Below, one piece after another: positions 34,582-47,580 of a DNA stretch of 64,000 nucleotides. This DNA comes from Karstenula rhodostoma CBS 690.94 (taxonomy: Eukaryota > Ascomycota > Dothideomycetes > Pleosporales > Didymosphaeriaceae): NCBI GenBank assembly GCA_010093485.1, contig MU001505.1, forward strand, positions 1,391,375 to 1,455,374, read 5' to 3'. Numbering within the stretch: position 1 is the stretch's first letter; each line of letters begins with the position of its first letter. The notes beneath the pieces are model-generated. The model had not been told where the DNA came from, searched no databases, and saw nothing but the letters and a program-made list of their open reading frames with translations. A program made the translations under genes and the position numbers.

Positions 34582-36815
34582 ATTATAGCTAAATTAAACT
34601 TACTAGATTTAGATAGTAATAGTTAGTTAATACCTAATATAATATAAGTATATATTACTATATATAAGTTTTTAAAAGGTATAATTAAACTATTCTAATT
34701 CTTCTATACTAATTTTCTTAAAGAGTTACTCTACTTTAGTATAGTATCTTTAAAAGAGAATATATTTACTAGTAATATTAACTTTTAAATTATACTTATT
34801 AAATTAAGATAACTCTAAGAAGATATTATATCTAGTAATATTAGCTACTATAAAAGATATTATCTATAGGTACTTATAGCCTTATAAATTTATAAGGATT
34901 ATTTTAAGTATTATTATATTCTATACTTTTATTCTAGAGCTATTTACTACCTTTAATAGTAACTCTATTAAAGGTATAATATTAGCCTTAAACCTTATTA
35001 TTACTTATAGTAATACTAAGTTAAGCGCTAATACTAAATTTATAAAAGTATTAAATAGTTCTTTATTAATTTTAGCCTTAATAGTTAATATCCCCTTAGG
35101 CTAATTATATACCTAATTAAATAGAAAGCTAATATCCTTAACCTTTAAAACTTAGTTAATATAATTTATAACTATATTAATATAGGTAGAAAAGATAGCT
35201 ATAATTCTATTTACTTTTTACCTTTTTCTAAATTATATAACTTATTTTTAGTAAACTTTATATTATTTAAACTAGTAGTAGTAGGCTTATTTAAAGAAGA
35301 ATAATTATATTTAATATACTTTTACTTATTATAATACTAGTATATTATAGGTAAATTAGTATTAATAGCTCTATTTAATACTATTTTAGACTAATTAGGG
35401 TTATTTCCCTACTTTCTATTCTATTTATTCTTTTTTTAGGGTCTATTATCTCCCCTAGAATCTACTTTAGACTATAAGCCTTTACCTACTTAATTTAGCT
35501 AGTAATTACTTTTAGTAGTTATATAGTTTAGTTATTTAGTATAATAAATAATAAAGGCCTATTATTTAATATTAGTAACTATTATTTTAAATTTAGATTA
35601 TATAGCTTATAGTCTCTATTAAATATAGGGTAAAAAATACTTTATATACTTAAGTTTCTACTATTTATTATTAGTTATTTTAAGTTCTTCCTAGTATCCT
35701 TATATATAATCTAAAAGGTTAAGAGGTAATTAACCTAGCTATTATTAGTACTTTTTTAGCTAATTATATACTAATTAGTATTATTCTTTAATAGATTTTA
35801 AAGCTTATAGTATCTTTACTTATAAGACCTTCTAAATTCTAGTCTATAAAAAGTTCTATAATTATTAGAATTAGATTTTTATTCTTTATATAGTTTAGTA
35901 TATATTAGTAATAAACTAAAAGGTATAATTAACTTTTAGAGTATTTAATATAAAATATTTTATAGATAATTAGAAATATAGTTTATAATTATTACTTTAG
36001 TAGTTATAGTTATACCTATTCTTCTAAAAGTACTTATATAGTTACTTTTAAATTAGTAGTTATAAAAATAGAACTTTTAATACTATAACTTATAATACTA
36101 TATCTTTTATAAGTTTAAAGAGGGCTATTAAGTTCCTTACTTTAATATATTACTATATTATATTAATATATTAGAGTTTATTAGTATTCTTTTAATTTTT
36201 AAACTAGCTCTAAACTTCTTTTTAGTTATTAAAGTAACTACTAGCTACTTAGTCTATCCTAAATATATTTATCTCTAATAGGCCTAAATAGTTATTAAGT
36301 AGTAATATCTAGTATTAACTAGTAAATAGTATTAGTAGTTATACTAATAAACTTATAATAGGAGGAGAAATAGTAGAATTTTATTTTCTTCTTTAAATAT
36401 ACTTTTATTATCTAGTTCTTCTATCTAAGTATTAGATAATAGAAGATTATTAGCTATTATATCTAAATATATACTATTTAGAATAAATAAAGCTAGACTA
36501 TATATAAATAGAAAAAAGTAATTTAAATATTAGAATTCTAGTATAAGTAATATAGCTTTAACTTTAAAGGTAGGTAAAAGGTATAGTATTAAATAGATAA
36601 ATTACTACTAAATCCCTTTATTAGTATTTATAGCTATATACCCCTTATTATTATATAACCTCTCTAGCTATATATAAGATACCTCTAGTTATAATATATA
36701 TCTTAAATTATAATATTATAGTAGCCTAAATTAATCTTTAGGCTATACTAATTTAGTACCTATTACTTATTCCCTAATTAGATAAATTTTAGATATACTA
36801 TATCTAAAAGTATAT
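34582..36815 (-). pseudogene. Gypsy-X gag and protease
   Basis: The minus strand carries a zinc knuckle at 35301-35342: read as Tyr-x2-Tyr-x4-Tyr-x4-Tyr with Asn-Lys and Ile-Lys between, it is C-x2-C-x4-H-x4-C after RIP, since C and H codons both become TAT/TAC. Downstream, near 35000-35070, is Ile-Asn-Leu-x-x-Ala-Leu-Asn-Leu-Val, a possible protease D-S motif. Near 34790-34850 is Tyr-Asn-Ile-Phe-Leu-Glu then Asn-Lys-Tyr-Asn, comparable to the Y-D-x-I-L-G-x-x-W-L protease end. The upstream part (35820-36690) is shared with 4652-5510. The polymerase is missing: Copia-6 and R2 lie where it should follow. Confidence 0.65.
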
Positions 36816-38098
36816 ATATATTATATACAATTACTATAAGGGTAGGTAAATTAATAAAGTAAGGGGAATAAAAAGGCACGTTATACTTTACTAATATATA
36901 AATAAAGGGGGACTAAAAAAGTAGCTAAGGCTTGCCTAGCGTCTATATATAGGCTAACTAAAAAGGGTATAGTACTAAGCTAGTTAAAATAAGCTTAGTA
37001 TATACCTACTAATATATAAGAAATCTAATAATAGAGAGTTAATAAGGTATTAAAAAAGATAGTTCTTATTAAGACTAGGAAAAAAATATATATAGATAGA
37101 TACTACTACCTATATTACTTTCTCCTATCCTATACTCTATTAGTTATTAATAACGTGTATATAAGAAGAGAAAAGAATATAAGTAAAATACCTATTCCTA
37201 GTATACTATAAATCCTACTTAATAATATAATATAATACTTATAATTCTAAACTTACTAATATATTACCTATACCTTAGAATTAACCTAACTAATAAACCT
37301 ATATAGGTAGTAATATACCTATTCCCTACTATCTATCTAGGGATACTAATAACTAATACCTATAATAAAGTAGAGAAGTATAGTAAGGGTATTTAAATAA
37401 TAATAGTAATAATAGATAATAGTTATAATATCTAAAAAGTTAAGAGCTAGCTAGGATTTAAATCTAAAGTATATATAGGTATAAAGGAAGTACTTAAACT
37501 ATATAAGCTAGATTAGCTAGTAATATAATACCTATTATCTTCTAGCTATAAATATATACTATAGTAATAAGAGATATAGGGTATATAAAATTACTATAAT
37601 AATAAAAAAAAAACTAAAGAGAATAAAAAGTTTATAATAGAGGTAATAAGTAATAAGGCGAGTATTTACTAGATATAGGAGATCTTATATAGTATAGTAA
37701 TATAGGTATAGATAATAGTAATAGTAATAGTAAAGGAGTTCTAAGTCCTATTCTAAGTCCTAAGTATAGAGCCTATAGGGCAATATATAAAGAGTAAAAG
37801 ATAAAGAATAAAAAATAGGGATAAGAATAGTAGTTATATATAGTTAGTATTTAATAATAGTAATAGGGGTATATAGTATTTAATTATAAAATACTAAATA
37901 TAGGAGTTTAATATCGCGTTAATAGTAGAATAAGGTAATAAGGATTATAATATAATTAACTAGTATCTAGCTATAATTAGTAGCTTTTAATAGATCTTAA
38001 TAACTAGTTCTAGGGAAAGATAGTAATTAAATAAACTTAACTTAGTAAAGTAAGGATTCTAAATAAATAAATAAAGAGGTAACTAACTAATACTGGCC
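36816..38098 (-). mobile_element. R2 full-length copy (c)
   Basis: The exact 13-bp target duplication TCTAAAAGTATAT is at 36803-36815 and 38099-38111. 1283 bp. It starts ATATATTATATACAATTACTAT (the ACGATCACTATAAGGG-type 3' end) and ends AACTAACTAATACTGGCC, with TGG kept, giving the best view of the 5' terminus. It is the cleanest full-length unit for defining R2. Confidence 0.9.
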
Positions 38099-38111
38099 TC
38101 TAAAAGTATAT

Positions 38112-39262
38112 TAGGTCTCCTTTCCTAAGTAAGAAATATAACTTTAAATAAAAAAATTTTATTTCCTAATATCTCTTAAATAATATAATTAGAGTAGCCT
38201 ATTTTATAGGTATTATATAGGGCTCTATATTTTTCTATATAAAAAAGCCTTTATTTAAAGATATTCTAAGTAGTCTACTATACACTATTATATATATATT
38301 AAATAGGGTTCCCTAGATATATAAAAGAGGTATTATAAATAATAAATATAATTAACTACCTTATATATATTTCTTATATATATAGCTAGATAATTTTATC
38401 TAATAAAAATAAGTTTAAAGTAGGTAAGGGTAAAAGGTAAAATATATAATTAGGGGACTACTTATAAGTAATCTACTTAGTAAATTAAAACCCCCCTCCT
38501 ATATAACTTATTCTATAAATACTAATTAAGAAGATATTAAAATTATTTTTAAAATTTTAAATTTCTTACTTATATATTACTATCTAATATAACTATAGTC
38601 TTTATTAATAACCCTAAACTTATAAAAGGAGATTAAAATATATAAATTAATATAAAAATTTTTAGATTTTTTACTAGCTTAATTTATATCCCTAATAGCT
38701 ACTAGTAATATTAACTCTAGTTAGTTAGCTATTATAGGGTTAGGTCTACTTTTAGTCTTTTATATAGGTAGGTTAATACCTATAGTTATAAACTCTAGAC
38801 TTAAAGAGAGGTTTTAAAGTCCTACTATTTTATAATAGTAAGTACCTATTAGGGGTTAATTTTAGTAAATAATAATCTATAATAGGGTTTAATCTACTAT
38901 AAACTTCTTCTTTAGGAAATATATATAATAGTAGTTAGTAGTTTAGTATTTAATATCTTTTATTATAGCTCTAGTCTCTAGGGAATTAGTTAAATAAAAT
39001 AAGGGTATAAAATATAACTATAGAGGCTTATTTAGAAGTAATTACTATTACTTAAAATATCTTTATAATATAGATACTACTTATATATATAGTTATATAT
39101 AGATAGCCTATTTTAGTAGGTTATATAATAGTTTAGTATTTTTTACTTAGCTATAAACTATATAAAGGTTTTCTTAAGTTTCTACCCTTTTAGCTTAGAT
39201 AATAAGGTATTAGCTTACTATAGTAATAATAAATAATAGGGGATATAAATTTAGTTCACTTA
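38112..39262. other. 1.15 kb of RIPped DNA, unassigned
   Basis: Continues the DNA present before R2 copy c inserted. Runs of AT-rich sequence with CCCCCCTCC at 38493 and GTTAGTTAGC near 38735. It could be the 5' part of Gypsy-X or the start of the hAT element that follows at 41503. No protein, terminal repeat or second copy recognised. Confidence 0.4.
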
Positions 39263-40067
39263 TATTATAGATAATTACTATAAAGTAGGGTAAATTTATA
39301 AAGTAAGGGGAATAATAAGGTATTATACTTTACTAATATATAGGAACTAAAAAAGTAGCTAAGGCACGCCTAGTATCTATATATAGACTAACTAAAAAGG
39401 GGATAGCGCTAAGCTAGCTAAAATAAAACTAGTATAAGGCTAATCTAAAACTAACTTAATATATACCTACTAATATATAAGAATTCTAACTATAGAGAGT
39501 TATTAATAAATAAAAAGAATAATTTATATTAAAACTAAGAGAAAAATATATATAAGTAAATACTATTACCTATATTACTCCCTCTATTCTATACTCTATT
39601 AGTTATTAATAATATAAATATAAGAAGAGAATATAATTAAAATAGTTATTATTAGTATACTATAAATCCTATTTAATATAATATTATACTTATATAGTAT
39701 AGGTATACTAATATAATACCTAGTTATTTAGATTAATTTAACTAAGACTAATAATAATAATAAGGCTATATAGGTATTTTCTACTATACCTCTAAATAGT
39801 AATAGAGCTATCTAGAATACTTAGTAATATTCTAAATATATCTATTCTATAATTAGATTTTAATATAATAGTAATAATAAGAATACCTAAAAGATCTATA
39901 ATAAAGTTAAAGTTAATAAAAACTTAGTATATATAAATATTAATAAAGTATTTAAGCTAAATTATATAGCTTAGTTAGCTATTATAGAACTAAAGAGGAT
40001 AATAATATAATAGTAGTACCTAGTATATATATAATAAAAGCTATAGGAAATTAAAGCCTATTATATA

Positions 40068-40172
40068 TTATATACGATCACTATAAGGGTGGGTAAATCA
40101 ATAAAGGGGTGGATAATATAAGGCGTCGCGCTTTGCCAATATATAAAGGGACTAAAAAAGCGGCTAAGGCGC
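40068..40172 (-). mobile_element. R2, shortest copy (105 bp)
   Basis: TATACGATCACTATAAGGGT at the fixed end, with GGGTGGGTAAATCAATAAAG and CGTCGCGCTTTGCCAAT kept unmutated, cut at GCTAAGGCGC. The target duplication GCCTATTATATA is at 40056-40067 and 40173-40184. Inserted in R2 copy d; shows the original base pairs of the second R2 3'-end type. Confidence 0.88.
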
Positions 40173-40282
40173 GCCTATTATATAGAGGTAACTAAGAAGA
40201 ATAAGATATTTATAGTAAAGATAATAGGTAAAGTAAATATCTACTAGATATAAAAGGTTCTATATAGTATAGTAGATATATA

Positions 40283-41127
40283 TATTATAAAAAGTTTTTA
40301 CCTCACTAGTATATATAGGTGGCCAGTGTAGTTCTATGTACGCTTATATATAATTAAGTGCTATAGGCGCCTAGTATATACTAGCTAGCCCTATATTTAT
40401 ATATATATATATATATATATATCTATAGCCTATATATATTTATATAAATTAATAATATATTAGTAAGTAGCTTAGTAAGTAAAAAAAAATAAAAAAATTA
40501 TAAATTTAAAGTTTTAAAGGCCTTACTACTATATAATAGTATAATAGGTTAGTTATACTAGTAACCTATATAGGAATTCTACCTTAACCTAAAATATAAT
40601 ATTTTATTATATTAAAAATATAAAAAGTATAGTTTTATAATATATTTAAAGAACTAAAATAGGTAAAAACTAGTAACTTAGTAAAAAAAAAAAGTTTATT
40701 TTAAATATTAATTAATAACTCTATAACTAATAGAGGTTTTAATAATATTATTTAAGAATCTAATTATATATTACTAATAGTATATAAATAAAATATAATA
40801 TTATATAATATATATTTAAATTAGTAATAAATAAAGTTTTCTCTATATTATTAAGTAATTATATAATATAGAATAGATATTTTTAAATAAATAAAATTAT
40901 ATAAGGATTTCTCTATAAATCTATTAAAAAATTATAATTATAGCTTTAATATTATAAACGTTATTAAAGAATAAAGAAATTTTCTTTTATAGAGATTTTA
41001 TATAAATCTAGTACACCTACACATACCTATATATACCTATATATACCTATACACTCTAGATAGTATAGGTATAAATATGTATAAATATATATATCTATAT
41101 AGCTCTCCTAAAAAACTTTTTATAATA
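40283..41127. mobile_element. Tc1/mariner-like non-autonomous element
   Basis: 845 bp with perfect terminal inverted repeats TATTATAAAAAGTTTTT at both ends, flanked by TA on each side (40281-40282, 41128-41129). The empty site AGATATATAGGTAAAGG in R2 copy a (about 17528) confirms the boundaries, with one TA duplicated. It is less RIPped than its host: CCTCACTAG, GGTGGCCAGTGTAG, ACACCTACACATACC and ATATGTATAAATA remain. A (TA)n run is near 40397-40420 and a CCTATATATA tandem near 41030. No transposase frame seen, so mobilisation would have been in trans. Confidence 0.82.
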
Positions 41128-41502
41128 TAGGTAAAGGTAAAGGTAAAGAAGTCTTAAGTCCTATCCTAAGTTCTAAGCGCGGAGCCTATAGGGTAATATA
41201 TAAAGGGTAAAGAATAAAGAATAAAGAATAGAGATAGTAACTATATAGGATTAGTATTTAATAATAGTAATAGGGGTATATAGTATTTAATTATAAAATA
41301 CTAAAAAAGCTTAGTATTATATTAATAGTAGAATAAGGTAATAAGGATTATAATATAAAATTAACTAGTATCTAGCTATAATTAGTAGCTTTTAATAGAT
41401 TTTAATAACTAGTTCTAGAGAAATATAGTAATTAAATAAACTTAACTTAGTAAAGTAATAATTCTAAATAATTAAATAAAGAGATAACTAACTAATACTA
41501 GC

Positions 41503-42178
41503 TAGTCCCCTTAAATAAAAATAAATATCCTTATTTTAATAATATATATAAGATATCTAGTATTTAAATTATCTATAATAGTAAAAGCTAATAGAATTAG
41601 ATAGTATTTATTTAATTCTATTAATTACTAGTAATATAGAAGCCTAGGAAATAATTAATTATAAAGTATAATTATATAGCTACTCTATTACTTATCTATA
41701 ATATACTTATCTTATTATACTATATATCTATATAATTAAGAAGTTAGTAACTTAAAAAGTATCCTTATACTAGTATCTACTATAGTATATACTATAGTTA
41801 GAGATATATTCTAAAGAATATTATTATTTATTAGCTATATAAAATATACTTAGTAAGCTATTAGAGAAAATAGAAACTATTATTAAGAATTAGGTATCTA
41901 TACTTTCCTTAGTTAGTACTTATTTAATTCTAGTAATTAGTAATAAAGAAATTATTATAAAGTATAGGTAATAATATAATAAAATAAACTATATTTAGTC
42001 TAAATTTATATTCCTTTAAGGATATTATCTTACTAAAATATATATAGGGCCTTAGAAAATTATCTATATAAGTAGGGTATAAGTAAAGAGCTAGACCCTA
42101 TTTATATAAATAGGTAGGAAGTATTAATCTAGACTAGTAGGTTTTAAACTTAGAATTATATAAAAGTAACTTATATCT
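41503..42178 (+). other. Probable upstream part of hAT-1
   Basis: Between R2 copy d and Copia-2. Since Copia-2 (duplication TATCT) splits it from 49348, it belonged to the same element as the hAT transposase there and is in the right place for its N-terminal third. No BED zinc finger can be read after RIP, so the assignment is positional. Confidence 0.4.
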
Positions 42179-42384
42179 TGTTAAGAATATAAATAATACT
42201 TGGTAATATTAGGGTTTATAGAGCTCTGATTAGCCGCGATAAGGGGTACCTTAACCCGAGCACTAAACTAATTTAGGATAAGTATAGTATATAACTAGCC
42301 TTTCTAGTAATCTTTTCTTATATAATAATCTAATTAATTTGCTCCCTAAATAAAGGGATATTTAAGCTCCTTTTTTCTACTATA
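42179..42384 (+). repeat. 5' LTR of Copia-2
   Basis: 206 bp; the only LTR with the unmutated TG at its start. Keeps GATTAGCCGCGATAAGGGGT and TTAACCCGAGCACTAAAC. Ends CTACTATA. Confidence 0.92.
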
Positions 42385-42599
42385 GTTATAAGCCTGGCGC
42401 TTAGAATATAGAATAATTCTCCCTACACGCTTTACTACTTAAATACACCCTCTTAGGTTCTCCTATTACACTAAAAGCCTTTTTTATTTAATAAAGCTAT
42501 AAGTAATTTAACTATTCTAATTACTTAGACCTAGCTTATTAATTAAATAAGCTGGCCTTATTAGTTTATAAGCTTATATTTCTAAGTAAACTCTAAAGG

Positions 42600-45500
42600 T
42601 ATCTAGTCTAAAATTAATCTAGATAGTCTAATAGTCCCCTTAATTAAGGATAATTACCCTATTTAACTAGTTATTCTAGAGGAACTATACTAACCAGTTA
42701 CTTTAAATAACCTTAAAGATTACAAGTAGGAGCTTAAATTATATAAGAAGGATAAGGAAAGCTATATTTTAAGAATTATAGAATATCACGCTATAGTCTC
42801 TAACTAGTAGACGTGCTATTCTAAGTTATAAAATCTCTAGAACTAGGTTTATACTACTATCTCCTAAGATCTCCTTACTCTAGTAATAATTAATATAGTT
42901 AAAGATAATAAATCTACCTTATAATATCTACTTTATATACTAAAAAATAATCTAGTACCTACTAAAGAAGTAACTAAAAACCTTATTTAAGTATAGTATT
43001 ATACTTATCTTAATAAAGTAAAGAGTAGATAGTAGAATCTAGAAATCTAGTTTAAAGAATAGTAGCTCCTCTACTATAAAGTAATTATATACTTAGTTAA
43101 AGAAATTAAAGGAGCACTTATAACCTATAATTTCCTTAAAGCTTTAGGTAAGAAGATTGCCCCTAAGTAGTCCTGCTTAATTAAGTAATAAATCCTACTT
43201 AATAAGACGCTTAGAAGGCCTATAATAATACTTTCCAAGATTAGAAAGGTATTTTTAGTACTAATCTAGGAATAATTACTCTATCCTAATTATAAAAGGA
43301 CTAGTATCTATATAATATTTAGTAGTTAGACTACTAAGCCTAGTAGGAAATTATCTAATAATATATAGAATAATAATTATTTTAACTACCCCTATAAGAA
43401 TACCTAATATAAATAGTAACTAATTAAATACTAATATTTATAGATAGCTATTACTAGTACTCTAATCGATAGATCCCGAGTATTTAACCTTTCTAATAAA
43501 GAGTAAAATAAGATCTTAAGCTATCTAAAACTCCTATAATAGTTAAAGCTATAGACTAAGATTAATAGCGCTAATTAGAAAATAAGTAATAAGAAGTAAC
43601 TTACTATTAATTACTCTAGTAGTATTATAGCAGCTCTTATTAATCTAATTAACCTTCTAAGTAAAGTCTCTAAGAATAGAATCTATAATATAATATAGAA
43701 TCCTTACCTACTTTTTAAGAGTATAATCCTAAATAGTATAGCTACTATTTACCTTATTAATAATTAGAACCTTCTAGTCGCTAGTTCTTTTAAGAAAGCG
43801 ACTATAGAAGACCGAGTTAAAGTAGAAACTTAAGCTCTACCTATCTTAGGAATAGGAAATTACCTAATTAAAAACGTTCTTTATAGTAAGAATAGGAAAT
43901 AATTAGAGAATCTACTACTTAAAGATATAAAGGTAGTTAAGAACTTTTATATAAATATTATTTTAGAAGCTTAACTTAAGAAAGTTAGTATTTAGTATCT
44001 TAGCTTAGATAATACCCTAAGGATTAGAATAATTAAATAAAGTATTATAATAGTAAACCTATAGTATAAGTATAACCTTACTTTTCTTAAATATAAGTCT
44101 ATATACTCTTATCCTACTATTATAAATATAATTTAACTATCTAGGCTAATAAGAGAGAATATCTCCCGCTTAAATAGTAAAGAACTATAGTATAAGTAAT
44201 TAGGATACCTTAGGAAAAAGGTATTATAAGCTCTAGTTTCTAGCGTATATAGCGTATTAATTAAAGGAATATAATAATAAGAATATAAGTATTATATAGT
44301 TATATATATAAGTAAGGTAATCTCGCGATAACTATATAAGTATTTACCGCGTCTATTCTACTATATTATATAGGACCTATTTAATATAGAGTAAGGGTAA
44401 ATACTTAAATCCTAGATTCTTATAATAAAGGAAGAATTTAGTGGGAAGTTCTATAATTTTAATCTATAAGGGAAGACACTTTTAGAGATTCTATAATTAA
44501 TAAAATACCTATTAACCTTTATAAAGAATAAGTACCAGCTCTAAATTATATAAATCTAGTAGGATAATAATATAGTAATACTCCTATAATAAGGGATATT
44601 ATAATATAAGGAATAGGTAATTAAAGAAAGAATTATAATTAACCCTTTACTACCTTATATATATAAAACTAATAGTTTAGTAGAGCGAGCTAGAAAAGAG
44701 CTAATTAAATAAATAGTAAAGATAAGGTCTGGCGCGAATCTACTAATAAAGCTATAGCTAGAGATTATAGATATAGTAGTCTAGTTATATAATATAAGTC
44801 TAAGCGCGGTATATAGCTTTTAATTACTAAATAAAGTATTAAATAGCTAGTTCTAATAGTACTTTTAGTACTATAAACTAGTAATTATATAATATATAAT
44901 AGTAGATCTCTACCTAGACTAGAGTAGGATTTATACCTATAGATACTAAGTATATCCTCTAATAAAGGATTATAAAGCTAGGTATAATAGAAGGGGATTT
45001 AAAATAAATCTAAGAGCTTATATTAGGTATTTAGTAGGCTATTAAGCTTTTAATATCTATAGAATATAGGTTCCTATACTTAATTAAGTAATTATAACTA
45101 GGAATATTATATTTAATAAGATAATCTTCTACTAGGGAGTATATAAAGTTAAGCTCCTAAAGGTAGAAGCTTTAAGAATTATAGAAAGTATTTATAAGAA
45201 TAAGATTAATAATCTAGAAGATATATTTAATATAATTAATCTTGCTTCTGGCTTAAATAAGCACGTAAGTACTGCGAGAATCGAGGACACTAAGTAACTA
45301 CTTAGGGGTAAAGGATTAGAGTAGATAGATTCTAAGGATAGCTAGCTAAGGAATTAGGAAGTAATAATACTAACTACTATATAAGCTATAGGTATAGCTA
45401 GCTAGTAGCTAGGAATTTATATAGGCTAAGATTTAAGTATAGAACTTATAACCCTAGATATAATACTATAGCTAGATATTATAGGGACTAATTAATATAA

Positions 45501-47580
45501 TTATAAGGATACTAGGAGCTACTAGAATTAGAATTTAACTAGAAAAGCTAGTAAACTAGAGCCTTAGGATAATACTTCCCTAGAGTAGGAGCTTTAAAAC
45601 CCTGCTACTACCTCTTAATCTAGTGTAACTAACTCTATACTACTAGATAAAGTAAGAAATCTACTAGTAAGCTAAAGGTAATAGTATATCTTCCCTATAG
45701 TAAGTAGGATAAGTAGATAACTTTAAGAAGAGGTACCTAAGATTAATTAACTAATAAGCAGGTATTTACTAGTTTAAAGGTTAAGATAACAAGATATAGA
45801 TTATAATAATTAGCTAGGGGGTAGATTAAATTTTAGTATATATATACTAATAGTAGATCTATCTTTAAAAGATAGTTTCTAGATTAACTTTATATATATA
45901 TTTATACTAGGAGTAGATAAAACCTAGGATAAGTATAAAGACTATAAGATATTAAATATAATAATTATAGTAGCTATACTTAAGAAACTAAAACTAGTAA
46001 TATTACTAGCTCGTCTATATAGAGATAAGCTACTACTAGAATTAATACTCTAGAAATATCTATTTTCCTATCCTCTAGGAAAGCTATTTAAGTAGGCTAT
46101 AATTAAAGAGATTACTACCCTATAGTAGAAAGGAACTTAGATAAAGCTACCCTAATTATAAGTAATAGGATACCTATTTCTATTAAAATAGGTATTTATA
46201 TATAAGCTTAATTAAGATAGTTAGTTTAAGAACTATAAAACTTATATTATAGTTAAAGGGGACCTTTAACTAAAGAATACCCTATACTTAACCTATACTA
46301 CTACGCTTATAGTAAGATTATTTTAAGTAGTAATAGTAATTACTATAGAGTTTAACCTTAAGATTAAATAATATAATATTATAAGAATATTCCTAAATAT
46401 TATAATTATAGTAGATAATCCTATAATTTATAAACTTCTAGATAGGTTTAAGACACTAGGAATATATATAAGATTAAATCGAGCTCTCTATAGTTTAAGA
46501 GACTTACTACTTCTCTAGTATAAAGAGTTTTCCTACTCGCTTAGAGCTAAAGGGCTTAAAGCTTTAAAGGAAGAGCCTTATTTATTCCTTTCTAGAGATT
46601 AAAAAATCCTGGTACTATTCTATATAGATAATATACTACTTCTATATTATAATAACTATAGAGAGTAAGCTTAAATACTATAGAATAAGGTTATAAATAA
46701 ATACGAGATTAAAGATAAGGGACTAGTTAAGTAATTTCTTAGAATATAAATAATTAGAGACTAAGATAATTAGATAATTATACTTATATATAATATATAT
46801 ATTAATAAGATTATAAAAAGATTTAAACTTTATAAAGCTAATAGCTTCCTACCTACTCCTCTCTTAATTAATAAGCTTAAAAAGAGTAAAGACGAAGTAT
46901 TACTATAGTAGATTAAGAGTTATTAAGAAAAGGTTAAATTAGTATTATATATAGCGATTATATTATAACTAGATATTATATTTACTATATTAAAGCTATT
47001 CTTCTTCCTTACTAACCTAAGTATAAAGTATAAAGTAGTAGTTAATTAAGTAATTCTATACCTCTATAAAACGCGCTAGAAAGTAATTTAGTTTAGTAGA
47101 TATAATAGTCTAGACCTACTTATCTATAGAGATATATCTTTTATAGATAATTTACTAATAAGATAATTATTCTATAGATATATTACTCTACTATTTAGTA
47201 GCGCTATTCTATAGAAAGTAGCTTACTAAAGTATAATTATAACTTTAACTATAGAAGTAGAGCTTCTCGCTCTAGAGTATATTAGTAAAGAAGTAATAGC
47301 TTTAAANNNNNNNNNNATAATTAGACTAGTAATTAGAAAAAATAAAAGGATTACTATATACCTTTAATATATTAATATCTAGAATATATAGCTATAATAA
47401 GAGTATATAAAGGGATTATTTAAGGTTTTATATCTTAAAATAAGTAAAATACCTATAAATAGTTTAATAAAAGCACTATTAAAGTAGTAGTTTACAAGAT
47501 TTATAAAGCTACTTAACCTTTAAAATATAAGTTTTATAATTATAGATATAGAAGAAGTAAAGTAAGTAGAAATTTATTAA
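42600..47580 (+). pseudogene. Copia-2 gag-pol polyprotein, RIP-inactivated
   Basis: Collinear with the Copia-1 polyprotein: gag to about 43440, protease at about 43730 (Leu-Asn-Ser, Asp to Asn), pre-integrase at about 44195, integrase to about 45230, reverse transcriptase at about 45900-46680, RNase H at about 47255-47580. Near 46615 the motif reads Phe-Tyr-Ile-Asp-Asn-Ile-Leu-Leu-Leu: one catalytic Asp still present and one changed to Asn, so this copy is one mutation less damaged there than Copia-1. The gap removes about 67 bp of RNase H compared with Copia-1. TAG/TAA throughout. Confidence 0.87.
47307..47316. other. Assembly gap inside Copia-2 RNase H
   Basis: Ten N. Alignment of the flanks (AGCTTTAAA and ATAATTAGACTAG) with Copia-1 at about 13835-13915 shows about 67 bp of element missing, so the gap length is nominal. 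Confidence 0.95.

Larger units (their letters stand above)
39263..41502 (-). mobile_element. R2 full-length copy (d) with two inserts
   Basis: Starts TATATTATAGATAATTACTA and ends AACTAACTAATACTAGC like the other full-length copies. Flanks TTAGTTCACTTA and CTAGTCCCCTTA are similar but not identical, so the target duplication is only probable. Its body is split by a 105-bp R2 (40068-40172) and a TIR element (40283-41127). The TAA tract at about 39748-39763 matches the microsatellite of copy a. Confidence 0.8.
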
